Below, one piece after another: positions 1-8,942 of a DNA stretch of 64,000 nucleotides. Numbering within the stretch: position 1 is the stretch's first letter; every line of letters starts with the position of its first letter. The stretch is from Sulfurimonas sp. (GTDB taxonomy: Bacteria; Campylobacterota; Campylobacteria; Campylobacterales; Sulfurimonadaceae): NCBI GenBank assembly GCA_028689055.1, contig JAQTWZ010000001.1, forward strand, positions 19,674 through 83,673, read 5' to 3'. Made by a program: the position numbers and the translations under genes. The notes under the pieces are model-generated. The model did no database searches. It was given only the letters and a program-made list of their open reading frames with translations, and had not been told where the DNA came from.

Positions 1-294
1 CATATAAATACTCAAGATTTTTTAAATGATTACTCACCAGACAGTGAATATTTGCCCGTACCTACTGAAAAAATTTATATATTTACAGAAAATCAAAAAA
101 ATGCGTATAGGGGACTTGGAGAATGGTACTATAGATGGAGAGGTGATATTCAAGGAAATATAAAAGGCTGGGTTGCAATATATAAGTTAAATCATGATAA
201 TATCCGCGAATATTATAAGACAAAGACAATTACGGTGTATGAAATTGATAATCGTGACTATATTGAATATTTACGAAAAAAGGCTAACAATTGA
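1..294 (+). CDS. Partial unknown protein (C-terminal end only)
   Basis: The reading frame is open from the first base of the window to the stop at 292-294, so this is the tail (about 97 residues) of a gene that begins to the left. A TTG at 52 could serve as a start, but the open frame upstream makes a truncated view more likely. The visible part is polar and rich in Tyr, Asn and Lys, with several aromatic residues around EWYYRWRGDIQG. I recognise no domain. Its stop overlaps the TTG start of the HD-GYP gene, so it is probably the upstream member of the same operon, which suggests a role in the same surface-polysaccharide or signalling locus. That role is inference. Confidence 0.6.
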   Translation, partial: HINTQDFLNDYSPDSEYLPVPTEKIYIFTENQKNAYRGLGEWYYRWRGDIQGNIKGWVAIYKLNHDNIREYYKTKTITVYEIDNRDYIEYLRKKANN

Positions 295-1796
295 GTATTT
301 TTGAGCAAAGTAGAGACTATCTTAATAATGTATTGCCAGAACAAATTTCGTCTATTTTTGAACTAATTAATCAGTTCTTAGGTCAATACTGGTGGATATT
401 TGTTATAGTGGCCTTCATTATGTTTTTGGTAGCAATGCGATATTTTAGAAAGAGTATCCAGCAAAGAGTGGAAGCTCAAGCAATAGATGAAAGTCTAAAA
501 AAACTTAGTACTAAAAAAGATATTAAAAGTGTTGGGGAAGTATTATTAAAAAGTGCTGAAATAATTAAATCGCATTATATAGCATTGTATGAATTAAGAG
601 GTGAAACATATGTTCTAATTGAATCAAACATTGCAGAAAACAAAGATGCATCTATTTCTCTTAGAGTTGCAAAAAGAGAAATAGCTAACATTACAGAAAG
701 TGGCAAATATATAATAGATGTTTTTATTGGTAATAACAATAATTACATGATTCTTTTTTATTCAAAACAAAAATTAGATAGACAAAAGTTTGCCGGTTAT
801 TTGGATGTTATGTTAAGTTACTATGGCGCTATCTCAGATATTTTTAAAGCAAAAGGCGCAGACGCTTTGCTTAGTATGAGTAAAAGCACTTCTGTATCAT
901 TAATGAAATTACAAATGGACAATAAGCAATTTTTAAATTTTTTTGTTGCTTTGATTATGAAAATTAGTGATGCAAAAGGCGCTAAATTACTCACTAAATT
1001 GGATGAACCTATGTATGTTTATCTTAATAATTTTGATTACCCTTTACAGAAGACATTTTATATAAGAAATACACCCTATAAACTAGAATTTTATGACAAC
1101 AAAGAGTTGGATAGAGAAAAGATGATACAAATAGGTTCTTTTTTAGATACTGCTGGTTCTTTTTTAGTTAATATGGATAGTAAAAGTGAGATGGTTAGAA
1201 ATTATTTAGAGTTATTAAAATTTACTAATGAAGGTATGGAGTTAGGAAATGAATATTATCGTGATCATTCTTTGATGGTGCAAACTATATCTGTTGAAAT
1301 TGCTAAATCATTATACTTGTCTGAATCAGAGATAGATGCAATTTCCATGGGAGCATATTTACATGATATAGGCATGATTGGTGATGTGTTTTCTGTTCTG
1401 GAAAAAGACAATATTGAAGAGAGCGATATGAACCTTATTAAAGAACACCCACTTATAGGAAGTGTTATAGTAGAACCTATTTCACATGTATATCCTATTA
1501 CTGAAATTATAAAATATCATCACGAAAGATATGATGGTAAAGGATATCCTTTTGGCCTTAAAGATGCTGAAATACCATTGAATTCGCAAATTGTTGCTCT
1601 TGGTGAATTTTATACGGGAATAATTGGGGATAGACCTTATAGAAAAGGAAAAACTCATGAGGAGGCTTTAGTTGAAGTTGATAAAATGAGAGATAAAATG
1701 TTTGCTTCAGTAGTCGTTGATGCTTTTCTAGATGTTGAAAAGTCATTAAATAATAAAATAAATAAAATTAGGTTTAAATGGAATAAGAATGATTGA
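291..1796 (+). CDS. Membrane-anchored HD-GYP domain protein (probable c-di-GMP phosphodiesterase)
   Basis: HD-GYP proteins hydrolyse or sense cyclic di-GMP. This 501-residue protein has one transmembrane segment (about residues 33-50), a long middle part that could hold GAF-like sensory domains, and a C-terminal HD-GYP domain. Visible motifs are RDHS (about 322-325), LHDIGMIGD (about 356-364), HHERYDGKGYP (about 410-420) and DRPYR. The usual HDIGK lysine is Met here, while the GYP signature and metal-binding His/Asp residues are kept, so activity is plausible but not certain. It starts with TTG overlapping the previous stop, and its last 8 bases overlap the glycosyltransferase gene. This tight coupling suggests that it controls the downstream glycan genes. 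Confidence 0.85.
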   Translation: MSIFEQSRDYLNNVLPEQISSIFELINQFLGQYWWIFVIVAFIMFLVAMRYFRKSIQQRVEAQAIDESLKKLSTKKDIKSVGEVLLKSAEIIKSHYIALYELRGETYVLIESNIAENKDASISLRVAKREIANITESGKYIIDVFIGNNNNYMILFYSKQKLDRQKFAGYLDVMLSYYGAISDIFKAKGADALLSMSKSTSVSLMKLQMDNKQFLNFFVALIMKISDAKGAKLLTKLDEPMYVYLNNFDYPLQKTFYIRNTPYKLEFYDNKELDREKMIQIGSFLDTAGSFLVNMDSKSEMVRNYLELLKFTNEGMELGNEYYRDHSLMVQTISVEIAKSLYLSESEIDAISMGAYLHDIGMIGDVFSVLEKDNIEESDMNLIKEHPLIGSVIVEPISHVYPITEIIKYHHERYDGKGYPFGLKDAEIPLNSQIVALGEFYTGIIGDRPYRKGKTHEEALVEVDKMRDKMFASVVVDAFLDVEKSLNNKINKIRFKWNKND

Positions 1797-2829
1797 TAAG
1801 TTAAATAGCATAAATGTAGCAGTCGTAATACCAAGCTATAAGGTAAGACCTTTTTTAAAGGATGTTGTGCTAGGACTTCCTGCGTATGTAGATTTTGTAA
1901 TAGTTGTTGATGATAAATGCCCTGACAAATCTTATGAAGTACTTGATGGTGTCAATGAGATAGAAATTCAATATAATGAAGCTAATGAAGCTGTTGCTCC
2001 TTTCAAATCTAAAAAAAAGATTGTATATATTATTCATCATGAAGTTAACCAAGGTGTTGGTGGTGCTATGGTCAGTGGATATAAAAAAGCATTGGAACTT
2101 GAAGCAGATGTGATTGTCAAAGTTGATGGTGATGGACAAATGGACCCTAAATTTATGATACATTTATTAGAACCTTTAATAGAAAACAGGGCTGATTATA
2201 CTAAGGGAAATAGATTTAGAGATTTAGAAGCCTTAAAGTCTATGCCTAGTATTAGACTTTTTGGAAATAGTGTTTTATCATTCCTTGTAAAAGTTGCAAG
2301 TGGTTATTGGACCATTATGGACCCTACTAATGGATATACAGCTATATATAAAAATACACTGGAAAAATTGCCACTTGATTCATTAGATAAACGATATTTT
2401 TTTGAAAGTGACATCCTAATCAATTTAAACATTACAGAAGCCGTTGTTAAAGATGTTGGTATGCCCGCAAAATATGGAGATGAAGTTAGCTCATTAAGTA
2501 TTAAAAAGACTCTTTTAGATTTTCCAAAAAAACTTTTAAAAGGATTAATTAAAAGAATAAAATTAAAATACTTTATATATGATTTTAATGCTGGCTCACT
2601 TTATACAGCAGCAGGCTTACCGTTGTTTGCCTTTGGTATATTATATGGTATCAAAACTTGGATTTTTACTCCAAGTACAAATATAACGGCTGGAACAGAC
2701 TTGATGATAGTGTTACCAACAATTTTAGGGCTACAATTTTTGTTACAAGCTATTAACATAGATATTAAGTCAGAGCCACAGAAAGATCTTGACATAAAAA
2801 TAGCATTATTAAAAAAGATAAGTGAGTAA
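1789..2829 (+). CDS. Family 2 glycosyltransferase with C-terminal membrane segments
   Basis: The N-terminus carries the GT-A fold start NVAVVIPSYKVR (about residues 9-20) and a VDDK acidic pair. The metal/nucleotide-sugar binding DGDGQMDP follows at about 112-119, as in dolichol-phosphate-mannose-type GT2 enzymes. A hydrophobic C-terminal region (about 265-320) probably spans the membrane twice. At 346 residues it has the length of membrane-linked polyprenyl-phosphate glycosyltransferases. It likely transfers a sugar from a nucleotide donor to a lipid carrier or glycan at the inner face of the cytoplasmic membrane. It overlaps the HD-GYP gene by 8 bases and is followed after 11 bases by a flippase-like membrane protein, so the three form one transcription unit. 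Donor and acceptor cannot be told from sequence. Confidence 0.85.
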   Translation: MIDKLNSINVAVVIPSYKVRPFLKDVVLGLPAYVDFVIVVDDKCPDKSYEVLDGVNEIEIQYNEANEAVAPFKSKKKIVYIIHHEVNQGVGGAMVSGYKKALELEADVIVKVDGDGQMDPKFMIHLLEPLIENRADYTKGNRFRDLEALKSMPSIRLFGNSVLSFLVKVASGYWTIMDPTNGYTAIYKNTLEKLPLDSLDKRYFFESDILINLNITEAVVKDVGMPAKYGDEVSSLSIKKTLLDFPKKLLKGLIKRIKLKYFIYDFNAGSLYTAAGLPLFAFGILYGIKTWIFTPSTNITAGTDLMIVLPTILGLQFLLQAINIDIKSEPQKDLDIKIALLKKISE

Positions 2830-2840
2830 AAAGATGTATT

Positions 2841-3752
2841 ATGAAAAGTAAAGTCATTCAAATTTTGTTTTTATTATTAATTGTCTTTTATATTATTCAT
2901 GATTTTAATGTAGAGAAGATTAATCTTTCTATTGTTTCATGGTGTGGGGTGATGCTTACAAGCTTTGTAGTATTTTTGGGCCAACTTGCATTGTCGCTCA
3001 GATGGATGAAAATGTCAAAAATTTCATTTAAAATTTCTTATGAAACTATAACTGTTTCGACAGCACTCAATATGATACTACCAGCCAAATTAGGTGAATT
3101 ATCAAAAGCACTTTATATGAAAAAGTTTTATAAGTATAGCTTTCATAGGGGAATTTCTTTAGTCTTTGTTGAAAGATTTTTTGATATTATTATCCTCTTT
3201 CTTCTCATGTGTTTTTGGGCATATTTATATTTTTCAAGCCCAGCTATAAAAAATGGTATTATTGGTTTATCTATATTAATTATTTTTATAATTATTTTTT
3301 TTAAATCTAGAAGAATTTTGTTATTTCTTAAGAAAATACCATTTAGATTTTTAAGAATATACTCTCAAAAAATATATAACAATGTTAATAAAATATTAAG
3401 AGAACCGTTTTCTGTATTTAGTTTAACCCTCTTAGTTTGGCTAATATACTTTTTAGCCTCATTTGTATTTTTTAGTTATGCCGTAAATTTTGGGTTAAAC
3501 TTTGAAAATATATTAGAACTTTTTATTTTTTCAACAATTGCATTTGCAATTCCTTTGACTCCTGCAGGTGTTGGTACATTTCAAGCTGTTGTTATGCTTT
3601 TTTTAGAGAATCATGGAGTTGGGAAAGAAGATGCTTTTGTTAGTGCTACTATATATCATATTGTAATGTTTGCTGTGTATTTTCTATTATTGGTAATTTT
3701 TTTATATAAAAAAGATATGAAGTTGAAAGATATAATAAAGATAAAATCATGA
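2841..3752 (+). CDS. UPF0104 / lysylphosphatidylglycerol synthase-type membrane protein
   Basis: This is a 303-residue, highly hydrophobic protein with about eight predicted membrane spans. It has the family pattern of the flippase-like TM domain of MprF/AglD: SLRWMKMS early, NMILPAKLGELSKALYMKK near residues 75-95, ERFFDIIIL at about 110-118, and AIPLTPAGVGTFQAVV near 235-250. The E-x-x-K and ER-x-x-D elements are typical of UPF0104. Members move or modify lipid-linked compounds and often sit beside GT2 glycosyltransferases, as here. It overlaps the next gene by 4 bases (ATGA). It probably translocates a lipid-linked glycan made by the neighbouring glycosyltransferase, but this rests on context only. 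Confidence 0.8.
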   Translation: MKSKVIQILFLLLIVFYIIHDFNVEKINLSIVSWCGVMLTSFVVFLGQLALSLRWMKMSKISFKISYETITVSTALNMILPAKLGELSKALYMKKFYKYSFHRGISLVFVERFFDIIILFLLMCFWAYLYFSSPAIKNGIIGLSILIIFIIIFFKSRRILLFLKKIPFRFLRIYSQKIYNNVNKILREPFSVFSLTLLVWLIYFLASFVFFSYAVNFGLNFENILELFIFSTIAFAIPLTPAGVGTFQAVVMLFLENHGVGKEDAFVSATIYHIVMFAVYFLLLVIFLYKKDMKLKDIIKIKS

Positions 3753-5188
3753 TAAGATTCAACCGAAGCAAAAAAATATTTTTAGTTCTTTTATTAATGT
3801 TTTCAGAGTTTGCATTTGCTGCTGATAAAAACTCGTTTTTATCAGCTAAAGATAAATACATTATAATTTCAGAAGTAAGTCAAAATAATTCAATAAAGTA
3901 TAAAAAAGGTGATTTCGCTACCGCAGTATTATTTAACAATAAAGGTGATACTCAATGGGCAACAAAATTTGATATTGTTCAAACAGGCGGGCTTTATGAT
4001 AGGGATATTGATTATAATTTATTAAAATCAAAAGGCTTACTTGATATAAAGCATCTAGTAGGCTATGATTGGATGCCTGCTTTTTATTATTACAAAGATG
4101 GCTCAAGCGAAGACTTCGTTAAATGGTTGCATACCAATAAAAATACTACTACTTTAAATCCTAATGGTCCTTTTACTCATTGTGTGCGCAATAATTACGA
4201 TTGGTGTGAAGATTATTATTATAATTACTTTGATGAAGATGTTGTCAATAAAAGAGTAGATAATTTAGTCATTAATATGAAAACAAAAGGTTTCAACGGA
4301 GTGTTTTTTGATTGGGGTTCTGCTAAATTTTTATTAGAAACTGAAAATCAAGAAATAAATCAATACACTTTAGCGAAGTATCCACAAGAAAAATATTTAC
4401 ACACAGTTGAAAATTTTTATAGTAAATTAAAGAAAAATAATGTTTTTATAATTACAAATCAAGCTTTTAGAGATGATTTATTATTATCTAATGTAAACTA
4501 TGATATGACAGAAAGTTATATTACAACGACACAAAATATAAAAATAAATGCTAATATCCAAGGAAAAGGTTTCGTTGATAATGCTGATATTACAAGGTAT
4601 TATCCAATCTATAAAGATTCAAAGACGATAGAAGACTCTTTATACTTCATCAATATATTAGATGATTATAAAAAGAAATATAAAAAAGATGGATTTCAAA
4701 ATTTTATCTATATGAATTATATAGCTCCAAAATATATCAAAATTAAGAATACAAATACTTACGTGCAGGTAGAGCCAAAAAATGCGATTTATTATGGGTA
4801 TGCGATGGGAAAACTTTCCGACAGCATTGTATATGCTGAAGTTCCACAAGATAGAACTTTAGAAAGAAATGAAATATATTTTTATGACTTAGGTTCTCCA
4901 TTAGGAGAAAAGTATCAAAAACTTGATGCTGTCAATGGTTATATACGTTTTTATACAAATGGTTTTGTTTTAGTTAGTAATGCCTATGAAGAGACAAAGT
5001 ATATCAACATTATTTCTTCATTAATACCTGAAAATATTCAGATTTTTGATGCATATCAAAAAGAGTGGATAAAAAGTAAAGATGGAGAAGTTATTGTAAA
5101 ATTGGTTTTTGAGAAAGAAGTGCTTACTGATAAATCTTTGCCATTAGGTAGAGTTTTTTTATACAATCGATATAAACAAGTTCAATAA
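3749..5188 (+). CDS. Secreted TIM-barrel glycoside hydrolase-like protein
   Basis: The first 25 residues form a Sec signal peptide (basic start, LVLLLMF core, AFA cleavage site). The mature part (to residue 479) has the pattern of putative TIM-barrel hydrolases of the GHL15/GH114 type: a strand ending GFNGVFFDWGSAKFL (about residues 178-192) with a candidate catalytic Asp, then FIITNQAFRDD and DMTESYIT further on. I cannot assign a substrate; the family label is inferred from this pattern. It would act in the periplasm or outside the cell on the glycan made by the preceding genes, as hydrolase partners do in exopolysaccharide loci such as pel. It is the last gene of the block. Reading in the same frame past its TAA stop gives 20 more open codons (to about 5248), which may be chance. 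Confidence 0.65.
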   Translation: MIRFNRSKKIFLVLLLMFSEFAFAADKNSFLSAKDKYIIISEVSQNNSIKYKKGDFATAVLFNNKGDTQWATKFDIVQTGGLYDRDIDYNLLKSKGLLDIKHLVGYDWMPAFYYYKDGSSEDFVKWLHTNKNTTTLNPNGPFTHCVRNNYDWCEDYYYNYFDEDVVNKRVDNLVINMKTKGFNGVFFDWGSAKFLLETENQEINQYTLAKYPQEKYLHTVENFYSKLKKNNVFIITNQAFRDDLLLSNVNYDMTESYITTTQNIKINANIQGKGFVDNADITRYYPIYKDSKTIEDSLYFINILDDYKKKYKKDGFQNFIYMNYIAPKYIKIKNTNTYVQVEPKNAIYYGYAMGKLSDSIVYAEVPQDRTLERNEIYFYDLGSPLGEKYQKLDAVNGYIRFYTNGFVLVSNAYEETKYINIISSLIPENIQIFDAYQKEWIKSKDGEVIVKLVFEKEVLTDKSLPLGRVFLYNRYKQVQ

Positions 5189-5213
5189 CCGTCGTTAGTT
5201 CTTTATGATTTAT

Positions 5214-5259
5214 TAGACTTCTTGTGGAATCTAGTTTGTGGGCTTATGTAAGAAGTCTA
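5214..5259. repeat. 10-bp perfect inverted repeat with 26-base spacer
   Basis: TAGACTTCTT at 5214-5223 is matched exactly in reverse complement at 5250-5259. It lies in the 164-base gap between the hydrolase-like gene and the J-domain gene, at the junction between the AT-rich left block and ordinary genome. It could be a weak terminator stem or a scar of an inserted element. There is no T-run after the second arm. Confidence 0.45.
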
Positions 5260-5352
5260 CTGATAAAGTAAAAGACCCATACGAAACTGGCAGAAAATTT
5301 TTGGAATCAAAATTGCTACTAATGAAAAAATACGTTATCATAAGGTAGAGCT

Positions 5353-6156
5353 ATGGAGATTGTTTTACGTAACAACCTTATATTGATTACCACGAATTTT
5401 GACACTTTAAACAGTTCGTGGATGAAGGAGTTTTTGGGTCATCATTCCCGTGGCATGCTCTTTTTGCCAAAGGCTGTTTTGGTCTTTAGAAATGAAAGTC
5501 TCAAGGAGATTCGAGAAGAGTTTCTGCATCAGTTGAGCAGATATCACGCTTCTGTACATGATTTTTCGCATGAGTTTTTTTTGCGTTCTATGTTGAGATA
5601 TGGTTCACAGCCTATCAAAATAGAGCTACATGAGCTAGAAGATACACAAAATGTTCAGGTAAAGCTTTATGCTTATGACAAAAATACCGTTCTTATCACA
5701 CTTGACAAGCCAAACGCATGGGTTATCAGCTATATGCGCTCGCAGCTTGATGTTTATGTAGAGAGGGGAACGGATATCTCGTTAGTTGTGGATGTGTCGG
5801 ACTATAAAGCCAAAGCAAGGTTGGAACGTGCACTGGGCAAACGCCATATCTTGCACTACAATATCCAATATACTTTTGATAACCACTTCATGAGCAAGCT
5901 TTATTCAGATTTTGCCAGTTTTTCTTTTGGTGATTTGTGTAGAGAAGAGGCAGAAGAAGAGAACAAATATTTTTATACAGTTTTGGAATGTCCCGTCGGT
6001 GCCAGTCAGGATGCTCTGAAAAAAAGCTACAAAAAACTCACCAAAGTCTATCATCCCGACAAGGTCTTTCACGAGTGCCCGCATATGTTGCAGCACTATA
6101 CGCAAAAGTTTCAGCTTCTTCAAGAAGCCTACACCGCACTACGTGTTGTTAGTTGA
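5353..6156 (+). CDS. J-domain protein (C-terminal DnaJ domain)
   Basis: The last 60 residues of this 267-residue protein form a J-domain: FYTVLECPVGASQDALKKSY, then KVYHPDK with the HPD tripeptide at about 234-236, then a final helix. J-domains stimulate the ATPase of DnaK-type Hsp70 chaperones. The first 200 residues resemble no domain I know and have no membrane anchor, so this is a specialised co-chaperone rather than DnaJ itself. The domain stands at the C-terminus, as in DjlA-type proteins. Its stop overlaps by 8 bases the stop end of the convergent DUF234 gene. An AAACGCA heptamer at 5712, the leftmost in the window, lies inside it. Confidence 0.8.
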   Translation: MEIVLRNNLILITTNFDTLNSSWMKEFLGHHSRGMLFLPKAVLVFRNESLKEIREEFLHQLSRYHASVHDFSHEFFLRSMLRYGSQPIKIELHELEDTQNVQVKLYAYDKNTVLITLDKPNAWVISYMRSQLDVYVERGTDISLVVDVSDYKAKARLERALGKRHILHYNIQYTFDNHFMSKLYSDFASFSFGDLCREEAEEENKYFYTVLECPVGASQDALKKSYKKLTKVYHPDKVFHECPHMLQHYTQKFQLLQEAYTALRVVS

Positions 6157-7090
6157 TAAAATTTTCTATCAACTCTTCGCGAGCACTGTTTTTGAGCAGT
6201 GCTTTGAAATCTTCACAACTGTAAAGTGCAAGATCTTTGCTTTGCATATTTATAAGCTCCTTGGAAAATCCTCTTTTTGAAAAGAATGCTATCTGATAAG
6301 GTTCGATATCGAGTTTTTCACATTTTTCGATGATTTTGTGAAACTCTTTTTTGTTGATTATATGGTTTGTCCATTTGCATTCGCCTACATAGATTTTTTC
6401 GTCTTGGGTTACGGTGAGGATATCTATTTCCACTTTTGCATCCCAATAGCTCCCCGAACTCAGTATCTGTGAGTCGCGTATATGGTAGTTTAGCAGGACT
6501 TCTGAGAGCTCTTCAAAAACGAGGCTTGTGTAGCTGTTTTGTCGCTCATGAAATATCTTGATGATATTTTCATAGTTTTTTTCTTTGATATCTTTGATGT
6601 GCGGTGCGATAAAATAGAACCAAAAACGTACAAATGGTTGTGAAAAAAGGACTTTATGAGAGATGCGGTGTTTGGCTATTTCGCGTTTGAGTTTGCCATA
6701 AGGCTGCAGACTTCTAGCAGGTTCTTCTCTGGAATATTCTATACTGATGAGCCCTTTTTCTTGAAGATAGTTGAGTGCTGTTCCTCCGTTTTTATTGTTG
6801 AGTCCCGCTCTGTTAAACGCAGAAAAAATTCTTCTATCTCCCACAGCCAAAGCACGAAGCAATCTTTTGTTGTTGTTATCGTTGAAGGTGAGTTGCGTCA
6901 TTTTTTCGCTCAGCATCTCAAAGTTTGCAAATATCAGCTCATGGAGAAGTGTTTCAAAAGATTTGGAACTATCCACATCCCAGCCAAGCCCACCAAAAAC
7001 CGAAAAATACTCGATTTGAAGTTCCATGTCATCGGGATAGTTTCTAAAATAAAAAGACCTGAACTGATCTAAAAGTTTGTTATGTGTCAT
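6149..7090 (-). CDS. DUF234 family protein with nuclease-like C-terminus
   Basis: DUF234 is normally the C-terminal part of archaeal-type AAA ATPases. Here it forms a 313-residue protein without any P-loop. Residues 80-125 look like a winged helix (RALAVGDRRIFSAF to GLISIEYS). The C-terminal part has a PD-(D/E)xK-like core, EID at 221-223 and ECK at 237-239 on adjacent strands, followed by the Gln-less helix region usual for the fold. It may bind or cut nucleic acid, but function is unknown. It may be a derived stand-alone form or a truncated ATPase; the intact start and normal codon use favour a stable gene. It is convergent with the J-domain gene. Confidence 0.7.
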   Translation of the reverse strand: MTHNKLLDQFRSFYFRNYPDDMELQIEYFSVFGGLGWDVDSSKSFETLLHELIFANFEMLSEKMTQLTFNDNNNKRLLRALAVGDRRIFSAFNRAGLNNKNGGTALNYLQEKGLISIEYSREEPARSLQPYGKLKREIAKHRISHKVLFSQPFVRFWFYFIAPHIKDIKEKNYENIIKIFHERQNSYTSLVFEELSEVLLNYHIRDSQILSSGSYWDAKVEIDILTVTQDEKIYVGECKWTNHIINKKEFHKIIEKCEKLDIEPYQIAFFSKRGFSKELINMQSKDLALYSCEDFKALLKNSAREELIENFIN

Positions 7091-7122
7091 GGGCTGTATT
7101 CTAACATAATAATGAAATAACC

Positions 7123-8391
7123 CTACATCTCACTGCCCCATTTTAAAGTATCTATGCCATATTTTTCACGCATCTTCTGCGTTTGCGTGCTTAAGCTTTT
7201 CATCTTTTGTTCTGCATCAAATCCCAAAAGGGAGAGCTCTTTTCTGCTGTCTCTTGTAAAACTTGAGCAGTTGATACTGAGTCTGATGACATGAAGTCTT
7301 TTGTAGATATCGGCTTCATGAAAAAGCAAAAGACAAAGAGAATCAAATTTTTTTTCTGTAAATATCTCACAAAGGCTGATGTTTTTATGCGAATTTTCCC
7401 CCATCTCATACGCGATGCTTAGATAAAAAACAGTTGGAATAACCTCTAGTTTTTGGATGGCAAAACTCAGATGGCGTGCAAGGACATGTACTCTGCGCCT
7501 GAGCTCACTTCTGTCATAAAGCGGATCAAAAGTTCTTGAAATCCCAATGGATTTTCTTCTATGGTTCGTTTGTATCGCACCATCACTTTCACCGTTTATG
7601 CGTTTGTAAAGTTCTGTAGCGTAGGGTCCCCATGATTCAAGTGTTCCGCGTCTAGCCCGCAACTCTCCCAAAGTGTGGATTTGTGCGGATTTGAGTTTCG
7701 TGCTCATGCTGCGTCCGATACCTGCAAATTTGTCCACAGAGATTGGATTGACAAAGGCATCAAAATCGTGCTTCGTGATAGTTTTGCATCCAAAAGGTTT
7801 TGCATAGGTTGTGGCAAGTTTGGCGATATAGCGTGTTTTTGCCGCTCCGATGGATACGGGGAGCTTTGTGTGGCGTTTTATCTCATGACGCAGATTGTCT
7901 ATAAACGCAGGCACATCGACATCTTCTATCCAGCCACTCAAATCTCCATAAAATTCATCAATACTTGCCTGTTCTATCAGCGGTATTTTTTTTTGTAAAA
8001 ACTCATGTAGCTCATGAGAGAGTTTTTGATAGAGGGTCATATTGGGTGCTTTGATGATAAGATGCGGGCAGAGCATGAGCGCCTCTTTGATGTTCATAGC
8101 GGTTTTGACGCCATACGCTCTGGCTTCATAACTTGAGGTGGTGAGGATACCGCGTACGCGACCATCCTCGTCCTTAAACGCAGCGATATCATCTTTTTCT
8201 TCGTAAGTCTTATAAAATATCGGCACGAAAGAGCCTGCGTTTTGTAGATTGACACTTTGACCTTTACTCTCCTTGCCAAATATCTTCGTATCGCTTCTTC
8301 CTCCGATAGCAACGGCTTTGTGTTCAAGCTCAGGATGGGCTATTCTTGCAGCGCTGACAAAAAAACAGTCTATATCTATATGTATCTTCAT
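7123..8391 (-). CDS. dinB: Y-family DNA polymerase IV
   Basis: Translesion DNA polymerase. The start chosen is the ATG at 8391 giving MKIHIDIDCFFVSAA, which places the metal-binding Asp (D6/D8) at the N-terminus as in all Y-family enzymes. A longer frame to 8493 would run into the divergent lipoprotein gene. The second catalytic element, ASIDEFYGDLSGW, carries the Asp-Glu pair. A helix-hairpin-helix-type segment (KFAGIGRSMSTKLKSA) follows in the thumb, then a little-finger domain. Length 422 is close to DinB of other Campylobacterota. It is divergent from the lipoprotein-nfo pair; the shared 80-base intergenic region contains one AAACGCA heptamer (8414). Confidence 0.88.
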   Translation of the reverse strand: MKIHIDIDCFFVSAARIAHPELEHKAVAIGGRSDTKIFGKESKGQSVNLQNAGSFVPIFYKTYEEKDDIAAFKDEDGRVRGILTTSSYEARAYGVKTAMNIKEALMLCPHLIIKAPNMTLYQKLSHELHEFLQKKIPLIEQASIDEFYGDLSGWIEDVDVPAFIDNLRHEIKRHTKLPVSIGAAKTRYIAKLATTYAKPFGCKTITKHDFDAFVNPISVDKFAGIGRSMSTKLKSAQIHTLGELRARRGTLESWGPYATELYKRINGESDGAIQTNHRRKSIGISRTFDPLYDRSELRRRVHVLARHLSFAIQKLEVIPTVFYLSIAYEMGENSHKNISLCEIFTEKKFDSLCLLLFHEADIYKRLHVIRLSINCSSFTRDSRKELSLLGFDAEQKMKSLSTQTQKMREKYGIDTLKWGSEM

Positions 8392-8471
8392 TTTTGAATT
8401 ATAGATAAATTCAAAACGCAAGTACGAAAATATGGCAAATTGAAAATAAAATAGCTGATATAATTGCATCC

Positions 8472-8942
8472 ATGAAAATCTTACTTTTAACATTGATACT
8501 TTTTTTTACTGCCTGCAGCACGAAAAATTATGAAATCACCCAAACAAAAATTGTCATTATGAAGTCTCCAAAACTCAAGTTTGCCGATGTCGGATACCTT
8601 AGAAATACCCAAAACAGCATAGAGTTAGAGATATTTATCGCAGGAACCGCCGTTGAAAAAATTGCCATCAATCATGTTATCTGTGTAAGCGATGGCTGCA
8701 TGAGCAAAAGCAGTTTCAATCAGGATTATCTTCATGCTTCGTATCCTGAAGATATCTTGCAAAATGTCCTCTTGGGCAAGGCTATCTATGAGGGAGAAAA
8801 CAGAGTCAAAACTGCTGAAGGCTTTGAGCAACATATACAAAACGCAACGGTAGATATAGAGTATAAAGTAAGTGCAAACGCAATCTCTTTCAAAGACAAA
8901 AAGAACGGAATATTATTAAAGTTAAAGGATACGAATGAATAA
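8472..8942 (+). CDS. Putative lipoprotein, unknown function
   Basis: A short signal sequence ends in the lipobox FTAC (Cys at about residue 15), so the 156-residue protein should be processed by signal peptidase II and lipid-anchored. The mature part has no domain I recognise; two cysteines around [11 protein letters not shown] may form a disulfide in the periplasm. It overlaps the endonuclease IV gene by 8 bases, which suggests translational coupling, though no functional link to DNA repair is evident. Confidence 0.75.
   Translation: MKILLLTLILFFTACSTKNYEITQTKIVIMKSPKLKFADVGYLRNTQNSIELEIFIAGTAVEKIAINHVICVSDGCMSKSSFNQDYLHASYPEDILQNVLLGKAIYEGENRVKTAEGFEQHIQNATVDIEYKVSANAISFKDKKNGILLKLKDTNE

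Noticed and set aside
8392-8493. N-terminal extension of DinB to 8493
   Set aside because: It would run into the divergent lipoprotein gene, and Y-family enzymes begin right at the IDIDCFF motif.
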